Source of the DNA: an uncultured Collinsella sp.
Lineage (GTDB): Bacteria; Actinomycetota; Coriobacteriia; Coriobacteriales; Coriobacteriaceae
Direction of reading: 5' to 3'
Length of the DNA stretch: 6,960 nt
Assembly: GCA_902494815.1 (NCBI GenBank)
Contig: CABUVB010000098.1
Location: 1-6,960 of the forward strand
Each line of letters begins with the position of its first letter. The stretch's first letter is position 1. Below the pieces are notes generated by a model. It was not told the origin of the DNA and made no database searches. It saw nothing but the letters and a program-made list of their open reading frames with translations. Made by a program: the position numbers and the translations under genes. Of the stretch, positions 1 to 6,724 are shown piece by piece.

Positions 1-1
1 C

Positions 2-2632
2 AATCGCGATATCGCCGGCGTGGTCATTGCCGTTTTGGCGATTGCATCCTTCATTGCCGTGATTTCGCCGGCAACGGCGCCCGTGACGGCTGCTGTCGCC
101 GGTTTCTATCACCTCGGCTTTGGCCTGGGCGCCTACGTGCTGCCGATCGTTATCTTGCTGTTTGCCGCCACGCTCTTTTTGGGTGAGGACTCGCCGCTCA
201 ACATTCGCTCGGTCGCGGGTGGCGCCGTGGTGTTTGTGGCCATTGTCTCTATCCTGTCGCTGATGGTGCCGGGCACGAGCGATTCGTACGACCTCATGTT
301 TGCGCCGCAGAACCTTTCCGCCTCAGGCGGCTACATTGGCGCCTTTATCGCAAGTACCTTGCAAAACGCCCTGGGTAAGCCTATTGCCATGGTTGTCTTG
401 CTGGGGCTTGTCGTCGTTGGCCTGGTCATTATCGGCTTTTCGGTGGGCGGCGTTTTGCGCTCCGCACGCGATCGCGCTGCCGATTTTGCCGAGCGCCGTC
501 GTGCCGATGTCAATGCGAGCCCGTGGGGCGATGAAGAGGCCCTGTCGGTTCCTGGCGCTGCCCGTTCGCATCTGAGCATCCTGCGCCAGAAGGGAACTGA
601 CGCCGCCGTGACCGCGGTCATGGGTGGCGATGTTGATCCTGTTTTGGATGACGACGAGGACGATGACCCGTTTGTCGACGTTTCCGAGGCCGTGGAGGCC
701 GAGCGAGCTAAGACCACGCTGCTGCCGCACCGCCATACCAAGAAGGGCAAGGCCGCGCCCAAGCTCAACACGAGCGAGCCCGACCCGTCTTGGTGCGATA
801 GTGAAATTGAACTCACCGAGGGCGATGACGAGGACGACGAGACTCCGCTCGAGACCGCCAAGACAACCTTGCTGCCGCGCCGCCATGCCAAGCGCGGACA
901 GGTCACTGGACAGTTTTCGATAGAAGACGACCCGGACAAGGCTGACGAGTCTGAACCGCCGTTTGCCGTGAATCCCGTTTCGGCAGCTCCGCAGATCCCC
1001 GACTTCCTAAAGCATCCCAAGGTTTCCAATGCCCCCACTCCTACGGCTACTGCTACTCCTGTTGCAGCCGACGATGGGGGAGCGGACGGCACCACTGCCG
1101 ATATCGAGGGCGAACAAGAGGATGGCCTCAAGCTCCCGCCACTCGAAATCCTGCATGCCAACCCGCAGTCGGCGTCCTCCGCGTCTTCTGACAAGGAGTT
1201 GGAACAGACTGCCGAGTCGCTGCAGTCCACCTTGCTGGAGTTTGGCCGTAGCGCCCGCGTTGTCGGCTGGATTGCCGGCCCCACGGTCACGACCTTTAAG
1301 CTGCAGCCCGGTGAGGGCGAGCGCGTGAGCAAGATCTCGAGCCTCGAGGACGATATCGCGCTTTCGCTTGCCGCCCAGTCGGTGCGTATTTTTGCGCCGA
1401 TTCCCGGCACCTCGCTCGTTGGTATCGAGATTCCCAATCGTAAGCGTCAGAACGTCAATCTGGGCGACGTACTTCCCTATGTGAAGGGCGGTCCGCTCGA
1501 GCTTGCCATCGGTCGCGATGCCGAGGGCACGCCGGTTGTCGCCGACCTCGCTAAGATGCCCCACCTGCTGATCGCCGGCACCACCGGTTCGGGTAAGTCG
1601 GTCATGATCAACTCCATCATCACGACCTTGCTCATGCGCGCCCTTCCCGAGGACGTTCGCCTGATCATGGTCGACCCCAAGCGCGTCGAGCTTGCGGGTT
1701 ATAACGGCCTGCCGCATCTCTACGTGCCCGTGGTGACCGAGCCCAAGCAGGCGGCCAGTGCGCTGCAGTGGGCCGTGTCCGAGATGGAGCGTCGCCTGAA
1801 GGTCTTCGAGCGTCTCAACGTGCGTAAGATCTCGACCTACAACGAAAAGCAGGCCGCCGGCGAGTTTGAGCATTACGATAACCCGCCGCAAAAGATGCCC
1901 TACCTGGTCATCATCATCGACGAGCTTTCGGACCTGATGATGGTCGCCGGCAAGGATGTCGAGGCTTCGATCGTCCGTATTGCCCAGCTGGGCCGTGCCG
2001 CCGGTATTCACCTTATCGTGGCTACGCAGCGCCCCAGCTCCAACGTGGTGACGGGCCTTATTAAGGCCAACATCACCAACCGTATTGCCTTTAACGTGGC
2101 TACGGGCATCGATTCCCGCGTCATTATCGACCAGATGGGCGCCGAAAAGCTTACCGGTTTGGGCGACATGCTGTTCTCCAAGGTCGACTGGGGCAAGCCT
2201 CGCCGTATCCAGGGCTGCTTTGTCTCGGACGACGAAATCAACGAGATTGTCGAGTTCGTCAAGTCGCAGAGCGAGCCCGACTACCACGAGGAGATTCTGT
2301 CTGCCGTGGCGCCTGCTTCCATGTCCATGGCTGGTGGCGGCATTGTTCGCACGGGCGTTGCCGAACCGCAAGATGACGACCCGCTTATCTGGGAGGCCGC
2401 CCATATTGTGGTGGAATCGCAGCTGGGCTCCACATCTGGACTGCAACGCCGCCTCAAGGTTGGCTATGCGCGCGCCGGGCGTATTATGGACATGCTGGAA
2501 GAAAAGGGTGTCGTCGGCCCGCCCGATGGTTCCAAGCCGCGCGAGGTCCTGCTGGACGAGGAGGGGCTCGCCGCGTTGGAGTCTGTCGACGCCGAGATGG
2601 CACGTGAAGATCGTGAGTTTGGAGGATTCTGA
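2..2632 (+). CDS. ftsK: FtsK/SpoIIIE family DNA translocase (5' end outside window)
   Basis: Septum-located, ATP-driven double-stranded DNA pump that clears and segregates chromosome termini during division. The frame is open to the left edge, so GTG at 20 is probably internal and the true start lies upstream. Residues below count from that GTG. Four hydrophobic segments (about 1-15, 35-54, 65-82, 121-146) form the membrane anchor. A long acidic, low-complexity linker follows (about 150-369). The motor begins near 370, with Walker A GTTGSGKS at 520-527 (bases 1577-1600), Walker B ending in IIIDE at 634-635, and the family motif ATQRPS. A winged-helix gamma domain (about 788-850, ending near LLDEEGL) would read DNA orientation. 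The motor and gamma domains appear complete. The linker holds a duplicated AKTTLLP motif. The stop overlaps the next start. Whether it acts in vegetative division or in a SpoIIIE-like role cannot be told from sequence; Coriobacteriia are not known to sporulate, so FtsK is preferred. Confidence 0.97.
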   Translation, partial: NRDIAGVVIAVLAIASFIAVISPATAPVTAAVAGFYHLGFGLGAYVLPIVILLFAATLFLGEDSPLNIRSVAGGAVVFVAIVSILSLMVPGTSDSYDLMFAPQNLSASGGYIGAFIASTLQNALGKPIAMVVLLGLVVVGLVIIGFSVGGVLRSARDRAADFAERRRADVNASPWGDEEALSVPGAARSHLSILRQKGTDAAVTAVMGGDVDPVLDDDEDDDPFVDVSEAVEAERAKTTLLPHRHTKKGKAAPKLNTSEPDPSWCDSEIELTEGDDEDDETPLETAKTTLLPRRHAKRGQVTGQFSIEDDPDKADESEPPFAVNPVSAAPQIPDFLKHPKVSNAPTPTATATPVAADDGGADGTTADIEGEQEDGLKLPPLEILHANPQSASSASSDKELEQTAESLQSTLLEFGRSARVVGWIAGPTVTTFKLQPGEGERVSKISSLEDDIALSLAAQSVRIFAPIPGTSLVGIEIPNRKRQNVNLGDVLPYVKGGPLELAIGRDAEGTPVVADLAKMPHLLIAGTTGSGKSVMINSIITTLLMRALPEDVRLIMVDPKRVELAGYNGLPHLYVPVVTEPKQAASALQWAVSEMERRLKVFERLNVRKISTYNEKQAAGEFEHYDNPPQKMPYLVIIIDELSDLMMVAGKDVEASIVRIAQLGRAAGIHLIVATQRPSSNVVTGLIKANITNRIAFNVATGIDSRVIIDQMGAEKLTGLGDMLFSKVDWGKPRRIQGCFVSDDEINEIVEFVKSQSEPDYHEEILSAVAPASMSMAGGGIVRTGVAEPQDDDPLIWEAAHIVVESQLGSTSGLQRRLKVGYARAGRIMDMLEEKGVVGPPDGSKPREVLLDEEGLAALESVDAEMAREDREFGGF
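707..898 (+). repeat. Duplicated AKTTLLPxRHxKxG motif in the FtsK linker
   Basis: Two 14-residue copies, at bases 707-748 (AKTTLLPHRHTKKG) and 857-898 (AKTTLLPRRHAKRG), lie 150 bases apart in the otherwise low-complexity FtsK linker. By hand alignment they match at 11 of 14 residues but only 32 of 42 bases. Five codons differ silently and the three amino-acid changes are mild (H/R, T/A, K/R). Each copy follows an Asp/Glu-rich run (around bases 646-675 and 820-842). The pattern suggests an old duplication kept at the protein level. Function is unknown; a short partner-binding or membrane-surface motif is one possibility. Confidence 0.75.
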
Positions 2633-2634
2633 TG
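2621..2634 (+). promoter_or_regulatory. RBS and overlapping stop/start joining ftsK to the RodZ-like gene
   Basis: GGAGG at 2621-2625 lies inside the last codons of ftsK, six bases before the ATG at 2632. The ftsK TGA (2630-2632) and this ATG share one base (TGATG). This fixes the start of the downstream gene and suggests translational coupling, so that the two membrane proteins are made together. Confidence 0.85.
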
Positions 2635-4164
2635 GCTGCACGCTTTGGTGACATGCTGCTCGAGCAGCGTCGCCGGATGGGCCTTTCCATCCAGCAGGTC
2701 GCCAACACCATCAAAATCAGGCCGCAGATCATCGAGTTTTTCGAGACCGGTAACTTTGCATCGATGCCCCCGCGCGGCTATGCGCAGGGCATGATTTCGA
2801 GCTATGCTCGCTTTTTGGGGCTTAACCCGCGCGAGGTCGTCAACGCTTATTTTGATGACCTCATGGCATATGAACGCGAGACCTCGCAGCAGGGCGGTCG
2901 TTTTCAGGATGCTGCCGGCTACGTTAACTCGCGTTCGTCGGTCGATAACGGACGCTTTCTGATGGTTCAGGGTGGTCGCTCGACGCGGTACGGCCAGCGC
3001 CCTCCGCAGGCGGGCTATATCACCGAGACGGGCTCCAGCGAGGAGATTCGTTCTCAGCGAGATCGCTTTCGCAGTACGCCCATGCCTGATGACCGTGCGC
3101 TTCCCGCCGCTCGCGGGTTGAGCCGCGATCCCCGCGCCGGTTACGGCGACGGTGGCTACTCCGGTCGTGGTTATCGCGGAGTTTCTGCCGGGCGTTCCCA
3201 CGGTGGTTACGCCGACGCCGATACCACGCAGGTGACGCCGCGCCTCCGTTCGCAATCGCAGCCTTACGGGCAGCGCTTTTCGGCGCCTCGCTCTGGCCAG
3301 CGTGGCTATCAGAACCGTGGCGAGCTTGCGCCGCGTTCTGGCCAGCGCGGCTCGCAGAGCCAAGGCGGCTATCGTGGTCGTCCCGATAGCGGTCGCGGCC
3401 GTATGCCGCAGGGGAATGGGCGTGGCGGCTCCAGTCGCGCACGCAGCGGCGGGCGCGTCTCCCAGAACAACGGACTCGATCCGCGTATCGTTTACGCCGG
3501 CATCGGTGCCGTTGCGCTGCTGCTGATTTTGCTCATCGTGGTCCTCCTGCGTGGCTGCGGCTCTTCTGCACCCGAGTCGACGCCTGAGACGCCCGCGGCC
3601 ACCAAGACGACGACCAAGAAGTCTTCCAAGAAGACCGAATCTGTTGACGAGGATGAAGGCACCGACGAGGCGACGGATTCTGCCGATTCCGATGCCGCCA
3701 AGGCGAACGCGAAAAAGAAAGAGGACGAGGTCATCAAGGTCAAGGTCTCCGTTGCCAAGGGCAAGACCGCCTGGATCGAGGTCAAGGTCGACGGTAAATC
3801 GGTCTTCGGCGCCCAGGCAACCGGTCCCTTTGAGCAGGAGTACACGCCCGAGTCCTCGATCGAGATCACCACGTCCAAGCCCTCCGATGTTACGGTTACC
3901 AAGAACGGTGAAAAGGTTCGCTACGACACCAAGACATCGGGTGTGGCGCGCGTGACCATTACCGTTCCCAAGAAGGAGACCGAAGAGTCCGAGGATGGCG
4001 AGAGTACCGACGGCAATGATGCTGCCGACGGCAATGATGCTGCCGACGGCACCGACGCCCAGTCTACCGACGGCACCGACCCCCAGTCTACCGACGGCAC
4101 CGACACAGCATCCGACGGCCAGACAGCGAACGATTCAGATGACAATTCGTACGACGGCTACTAA
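2632..4164 (+). CDS. RodZ-like membrane protein: HTH, disordered linker, one TM, DUF4115-like domain
   Basis: Probable RodZ-type cell-shape or envelope organiser, 510 residues. Residues 1-80 form the RodZ-family helix-turn-helix, with the pattern MGLSIQQVANTIKIRP, then a YAQGMISSYARFLGL segment; in RodZ this domain contacts MreB rather than DNA. Residues about 83-282 are a low-complexity Arg/Gly/Ser/Tyr/Gln-rich linker with two APRSGQRG copies (218-225, 233-240). A single transmembrane helix spans 286-306. Outside it come a Lys/Thr- then Asp/Glu-rich stalk, a beta-rich domain at about 367-447 resembling DUF4115, the RodZ C-terminal domain, and a repetitive acidic tail from 460. In Bacillus the RodZ homologue YmfM likewise lies between spoIIIE and pgsA, which supports the call. 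The linker and tail look lineage-specific. Whether MreB is present in this organism cannot be seen here, so the shape role is inferred; an envelope-sensing role is the alternative. Confidence 0.85.
   Translation: MAARFGDMLLEQRRRMGLSIQQVANTIKIRPQIIEFFETGNFASMPPRGYAQGMISSYARFLGLNPREVVNAYFDDLMAYERETSQQGGRFQDAAGYVNSRSSVDNGRFLMVQGGRSTRYGQRPPQAGYITETGSSEEIRSQRDRFRSTPMPDDRALPAARGLSRDPRAGYGDGGYSGRGYRGVSAGRSHGGYADADTTQVTPRLRSQSQPYGQRFSAPRSGQRGYQNRGELAPRSGQRGSQSQGGYRGRPDSGRGRMPQGNGRGGSSRARSGGRVSQNNGLDPRIVYAGIGAVALLLILLIVVLLRGCGSSAPESTPETPAATKTTTKKSSKKTESVDEDEGTDEATDSADSDAAKANAKKKEDEVIKVKVSVAKGKTAWIEVKVDGKSVFGAQATGPFEQEYTPESSIEITTSKPSDVTVTKNGEKVRYDTKTSGVARVTITVPKKETEESEDGESTDGNDAADGNDAADGTDAQSTDGTDPQSTDGTDTASDGQTANDSDDNSYDGY
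3283..3351 (+). repeat. Two APRSGQRG copies in the RodZ-like linker
   Basis: Bases 3283-3306 and 3328-3351 both encode APRSGQRG, separated by seven residues (YQNRGEL). They sit in a longer stretch rich in RG, GR and GGY steps. The codons differ silently in several places, so the repeat is conserved at the protein rather than the DNA level. Confidence 0.7.
4009..4113 (+). repeat. In-frame 18-bp and 24-bp tandem repeats in the RodZ-like tail
   Basis: Two identical 18-base units encoding DGNDAA (4009-4026, 4027-4044) are followed by two 24-base units encoding DGTD[A/P]QST (4045-4068, 4069-4092) that differ at one base. A decayed third unit, DGTDTAS, ends at 4113. Unit lengths are multiples of three, so gain or loss of a unit would change the length of the extracytoplasmic tail without breaking the frame. 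Near-identity at DNA level points to recent expansion by slippage or recombination. Confidence 0.9.
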
Positions 4165-4178
4165 GGCTCCCCGTACCG

Positions 4179-4184
4179 AAAGGA
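4179..4184 (+). promoter_or_regulatory. Ribosome binding site of the YajQ gene
   Basis: AAAGGA lies six bases before ATG 4191 in a 26-base gap after the RodZ-like stop. It supports that start. The gap holds no hairpin or promoter that I can recognise. Confidence 0.75.
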
Positions 4185-4190
4185 AGAACC

Positions 4191-4688
4191 ATGGCTAAAG
4201 ATTCCAGCTTCGACGTTGTGTCCGAGGTCAATATGCAGGAGGTCGATAACGCTTTCCAGCAGACCACCCGCGAGATCTCTCAGCGCTATGACCTCAAGGA
4301 CTCCGGCGCCACCATCGAGCTTTCGAAGGGCGACAAGCTCCTTACGATCAATGCCCCGGCCGATTTTGTCTCCAAGCAGATTATTGACGTGCTGAGCTCC
4401 AAGTTCATCAAGCGCGGCATCGACCTCAAGGCTGTCTCTTGGGACGCGCCGCAGGCGGCTTCGGGCGGTACCGTGCGCGTGCTCGGCCATATCGTCGAGG
4501 GCATCGACCAGGCGACCGCCAAGAAGATCAATAAGGACATCAAGGATCAAAAGCTCAAGGTCAAGGTGACCATCGAGGCCGATAAGCTGCGCGTTACCTC
4601 GGCCTCTAAGGACGCGCTGCAGACCGTGATTCAGTTCCTGCGCGACCAGGACTACGGTCAGCCGCTGCAGTTTACCAACTACCGCTAA
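4191..4688 (+). CDS. YajQ family nucleotide-binding protein (DUF520)
   Basis: Small cytoplasmic protein of 165 residues, close to the roughly 163 residues of E. coli YajQ. The family signature SFDVVSEVNMQEV is at 6-18, followed by a helix resembling the family's NA...RE...R(Y/F)D pattern, the KRGID segment mid-protein, a conserved KKINKDIKDQKLKVK stretch at 111-125, and the diagnostic end GQPLQFTNYR at 156-165. The family has two ferredoxin-like (RRM-like) halves. Members have been reported to bind nucleotides or tRNA, and a Xanthomonas member binds cyclic di-GMP and acts with a transcription regulator; none of this can be read directly from this copy. It sits between the RodZ-like gene and rimO with 26-base gaps on both sides, so it is probably co-transcribed. 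No second-messenger enzyme is visible in the window. The family call is secure; the biological role is open. Confidence 0.95.
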   Translation: MAKDSSFDVVSEVNMQEVDNAFQQTTREISQRYDLKDSGATIELSKGDKLLTINAPADFVSKQIIDVLSSKFIKRGIDLKAVSWDAPQAASGGTVRVLGHIVEGIDQATAKKINKDIKDQKLKVKVTIEADKLRVTSASKDALQTVIQFLRDQDYGQPLQFTNYR

Positions 4689-4696
4689 TTTACTCG

Positions 4697-4717
4697 AAAG
4701 GACCGCTCTCCAACATG
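4697..4717 (+). promoter_or_regulatory. RBS of rimO with long spacing
   Basis: AAAGGA at 4697-4702 is the only good Shine-Dalgarno site, but it is 12 bases from ATG 4715, twice the spacing seen for the neighbouring genes. No in-frame ATG, GTG or TTG lies closer to the site, and the LGCAKN motif begins only 13 residues after this ATG, so the start stands. The spacing may lower initiation. Confidence 0.65.
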
Positions 4718-6064
4718 GATACTCCGTTGGGTTCCGTACTCTATATCACGCTTGGCTGCGCCAAGAACGAGGTCGATACCGACCGCATGCGTTCGCTGCT
4801 GACCGCTGCGGGCTACGAGGAGGCATTCGATCCGCAGGATGCCGATATCGCTATCGTCAACACGTGCTCGTTTCTTGCCTCGGCGACGTCCGAGAGCATC
4901 GAGACCACACTCGAGCTCGCTAACGAGGTGCAGGACGGCGTTCGCGCCTGCCCCATCGTCATGTGCGGTTGCGTGCCGTCTCGTTACGGCGATGACCTGC
5001 CCGACGAGCTTCCCGAGGTCGCGGCCTTTGTGAAGGCCGATGAGGAAGACGGTATCGTCTCTGTCATTGATGGCGTGCTGGGCGTGGAGCGCGAGATCGC
5101 TGCCTATATTCCGCAGGTCAAGCGTACCGTCGAGGGTGCCGTTGCCTATGTCAAGATTTCCGATGGCTGTAATCGTTTTTGCAGCTTCTGCATGATTCCC
5201 TACATTCGCGGTCGCTATCATTCGCGCAATGCCGAAAGCATTATCTCCGAAGTGCGCGACCTGGTTGCCGGCGGTGTGCGCGAGATCGTTCTGATCGGGC
5301 AGGACACGGGCATTTGGGGCACCGACTTTGCCGACGAGGACGTCGCCGAGGGCTCTCCGCGCAATCTGGCGCAGCTGCTGCGCGCCGTTGCCGAGGTCGT
5401 ACGTCCGCATAACGTCTGGGTCCGTGTGCTCTATCTGCAGCCCGAGGGCATGACCGACGAGCTTATCGAGACGATTCGCGATACGCCCGAGGTACTGCCC
5501 TATATCGATATCCCCGTGCAGCACTGCGACGCGCGCATCCTCAAGGCCATGCGCCGTTCCGGTTCGCGCCAGGAGCTCGAGGATCTGTTCCGTGATCTTC
5601 GCGAGCGCATCCCTGGCATCGTAATTCGTTCCACGGCCATGGTCGGCTTCCCGACCGAGACCGATGACGAGTTCCGCGATCTTATCGACTTTATGGACAC
5701 CGTCGGCTTTGACTACACGAGCGTCTTTGCCTACTCGCGTGAGGAAGGCAGTCTGGCCGCCAAGATGGAGGGCCAGGTCGATGAGGAGGTCAAGCTCGAG
5801 CGAGCCCAGGAGGCCATGGATCTGGCCGAGTCGCTCGGTTTTGCTGCCACGGCAGCCCATGTGGGCGAGCGCGCCCAGGTGATCGTCGATGGTATCGAGG
5901 AGGCCGAGGACGGCGCCGAGCTGATCGGCCATGCCTGGTTCCAAGCACCCGATTCCGATGGCGCGGTGCATCTGGACGCCAGCGAGGCGTCCGTGGGCGA
6001 TATTCTGACCGTTGAGTTTACCGATAGCTTCTGCTATGAGCTTATCGGCCATGTTGTGGAGTAG
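4715..6064 (+). CDS. rimO: Ribosomal protein S12 methylthiotransferase RimO
   Basis: Radical SAM enzyme that adds a methylthio group to the beta-carbon of a conserved aspartate in ribosomal protein S12. At 449 residues it is the usual length. The N-terminal methylthiotransferase domain has the cluster cysteines C15 (LGCAKNEVD), C51 (VNTCSF) and C86 (CGCVPSRYG). The radical SAM core follows with C152, C156 and C159 (SDGCNRFCSFCMIPYIRGR), which hold the SAM-binding 4Fe-4S cluster. Further marks are IGQDT, YIDIPVQHCD, MVGFPTETDDEF and FAYSREEGS. A TRAM domain at about 382-449 would bind the substrate. The LGCxKNxVD motif and the SDGCNR context favour RimO over the related tRNA enzyme MiaB. The copy reads LGCAKN where many have LGCPKN, and it has extra cysteines at 79 and 84. 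rimO next to pgsA is a known Gram-positive arrangement. Confidence 0.95.
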   Translation: MDTPLGSVLYITLGCAKNEVDTDRMRSLLTAAGYEEAFDPQDADIAIVNTCSFLASATSESIETTLELANEVQDGVRACPIVMCGCVPSRYGDDLPDELPEVAAFVKADEEDGIVSVIDGVLGVEREIAAYIPQVKRTVEGAVAYVKISDGCNRFCSFCMIPYIRGRYHSRNAESIISEVRDLVAGGVREIVLIGQDTGIWGTDFADEDVAEGSPRNLAQLLRAVAEVVRPHNVWVRVLYLQPEGMTDELIETIRDTPEVLPYIDIPVQHCDARILKAMRRSGSRQELEDLFRDLRERIPGIVIRSTAMVGFPTETDDEFRDLIDFMDTVGFDYTSVFAYSREEGSLAAKMEGQVDEEVKLERAQEAMDLAESLGFAATAAHVGERAQVIVDGIEEAEDGAELIGHAWFQAPDSDGAVHLDASEASVGDILTVEFTDSFCYELIGHVVE

Positions 6065-6076
6065 GAGAGCGTCGTG
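6063..6076 (+). promoter_or_regulatory. RBS and GTG start of pgsA
   Basis: AGGAG at 6063-6067 overlaps the rimO stop (TAG 6062-6064) and lies six bases before GTG 6074. The good site, and the short distance from this GTG to the first conserved helix, favour the GTG over any later ATG. The overlap suggests coupled translation with rimO. Confidence 0.8.
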
Positions 6077-6712
6077 GCAAACGAGAGCAATAAGGAATTG
6101 ACGAGTGTTTGGACGCCCGCCAACATCGTGACGTGCGTTCGCATCGTCTTTATCCCGGTGTTCATGATCGTCTCGGCCCTGTCTCACGCGAGCGTTGCCG
6201 GTACGGACTGGAGCACCTTTGACGGTCCGCTTGCAGCCGCCGCCTTCATTTTGTACGTGATTCTGTCGTGCACCGATAAGGTCGACGGCTATCTGGCGCG
6301 CTCGCGCAACGAGATCACCGATTTCGGCAAGTTCTTGGACCCCATCGCCGACAAGCTGCTTGTGTTCTCGGCCCTGCTGCTGTTCTTGGATTTTGGCGCG
6401 GTGACCGTGTGGTCCGTGTTCATTATCCTGTTTCGTGAGCTGTTGGTGAGCGCCCTTCGCATGGTTGCGAGCGCTGCCGGTGTGGTCGTTGCCGCCGATA
6501 AGCTCGGCAAGTACAAGACAGCGACTACGATGGTCTCCATTTGCGGCTATCTGTGCGTCTTTGCGATGGCCGGCCTTCAGCTGGGGCCGGTGTCGCTGCT
6601 GCTCGGTGTCTATTCGGTGTCTCGCTTCCTGTACGTCATCGCCGTGATTTTGACCATTGTCTCGGGTGCCCAGTACTTCTGGAACTGTCGCAAGATCGTC
6701 TTTTCGGTCTAG
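6074..6712 (+). CDS. pgsA: CDP-diacylglycerol-glycerol-3-phosphate 3-phosphatidyltransferase
   Basis: Integral membrane enzyme that joins CDP-diacylglycerol and glycerol 3-phosphate to give phosphatidylglycerophosphate, the committed step to phosphatidylglycerol and cardiolipin. The complete CDP-alcohol phosphatidyltransferase motif D-x2-D-G-x2-A-R-x8-G-x3-D-x3-D is present: D68, D71, G72, A75, R76, G85, D89 and D93. These aspartates bind the catalytic metal ions. The N-terminal TPANIVTCVRI pattern (14-24) is typical of PgsA and argues against other members of the superfamily. About six hydrophobic segments are visible (near 16-36, 53-66, 96-115, 116-140, 152-172 and 175-203). The 212-residue length is slightly above the usual 180-200. 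The gene starts with GTG nine bases after rimO and is followed 12 bases later by the CinA-type gene, the same order as pgsA-cinA in Bacillus. Product specificity (glycerol phosphate rather than inositol phosphate) is inferred from the N-terminal pattern and context. Confidence 0.93.
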   Translation: MANESNKELTSVWTPANIVTCVRIVFIPVFMIVSALSHASVAGTDWSTFDGPLAAAAFILYVILSCTDKVDGYLARSRNEITDFGKFLDPIADKLLVFSALLLFLDFGAVTVWSVFIILFRELLVSALRMVASAAGVVVAADKLGKYKTATTMVSICGYLCVFAMAGLQLGPVSLLLGVYSVSRFLYVIAVILTIVSGAQYFWNCRKIVFSV

Positions 6713-6724
6713 GTCCTGGTGGGT

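Noticed and set aside
587..594. CAGAAGGG resembling the Bacillus SpoIIIE recognition sequence GAGAAGGG
   Set aside because: It differs at the first base, is a single occurrence, and falls on ordinary codons; strand bias over a whole genome would be needed to support such a site.
1007..2641. Long minus-strand open frame (544 codons) opposite the FtsK motor
   Set aside because: It mirrors the conserved FtsK motor codons, has shadow-like composition and no recognisable domain; the same reasoning removes the minus-strand frames at 331-1437 and 2464-3363.
3541..3561. Possible lipoprotein-like cysteine (LLRGCG, Cys309) just after the RodZ-like membrane helix
   Set aside because: The sequence does not fit a lipobox (Arg precedes the Gly-Cys), and the helix is internal after about 285 cytoplasmic residues rather than part of an N-terminal signal peptide.
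4165..4190. Possible terminator or promoter between the RodZ-like gene and yajQ
   Set aside because: The 26 bases contain no inverted repeat followed by T residues and no convincing -35/-10 pair; only a ribosome binding site is visible.
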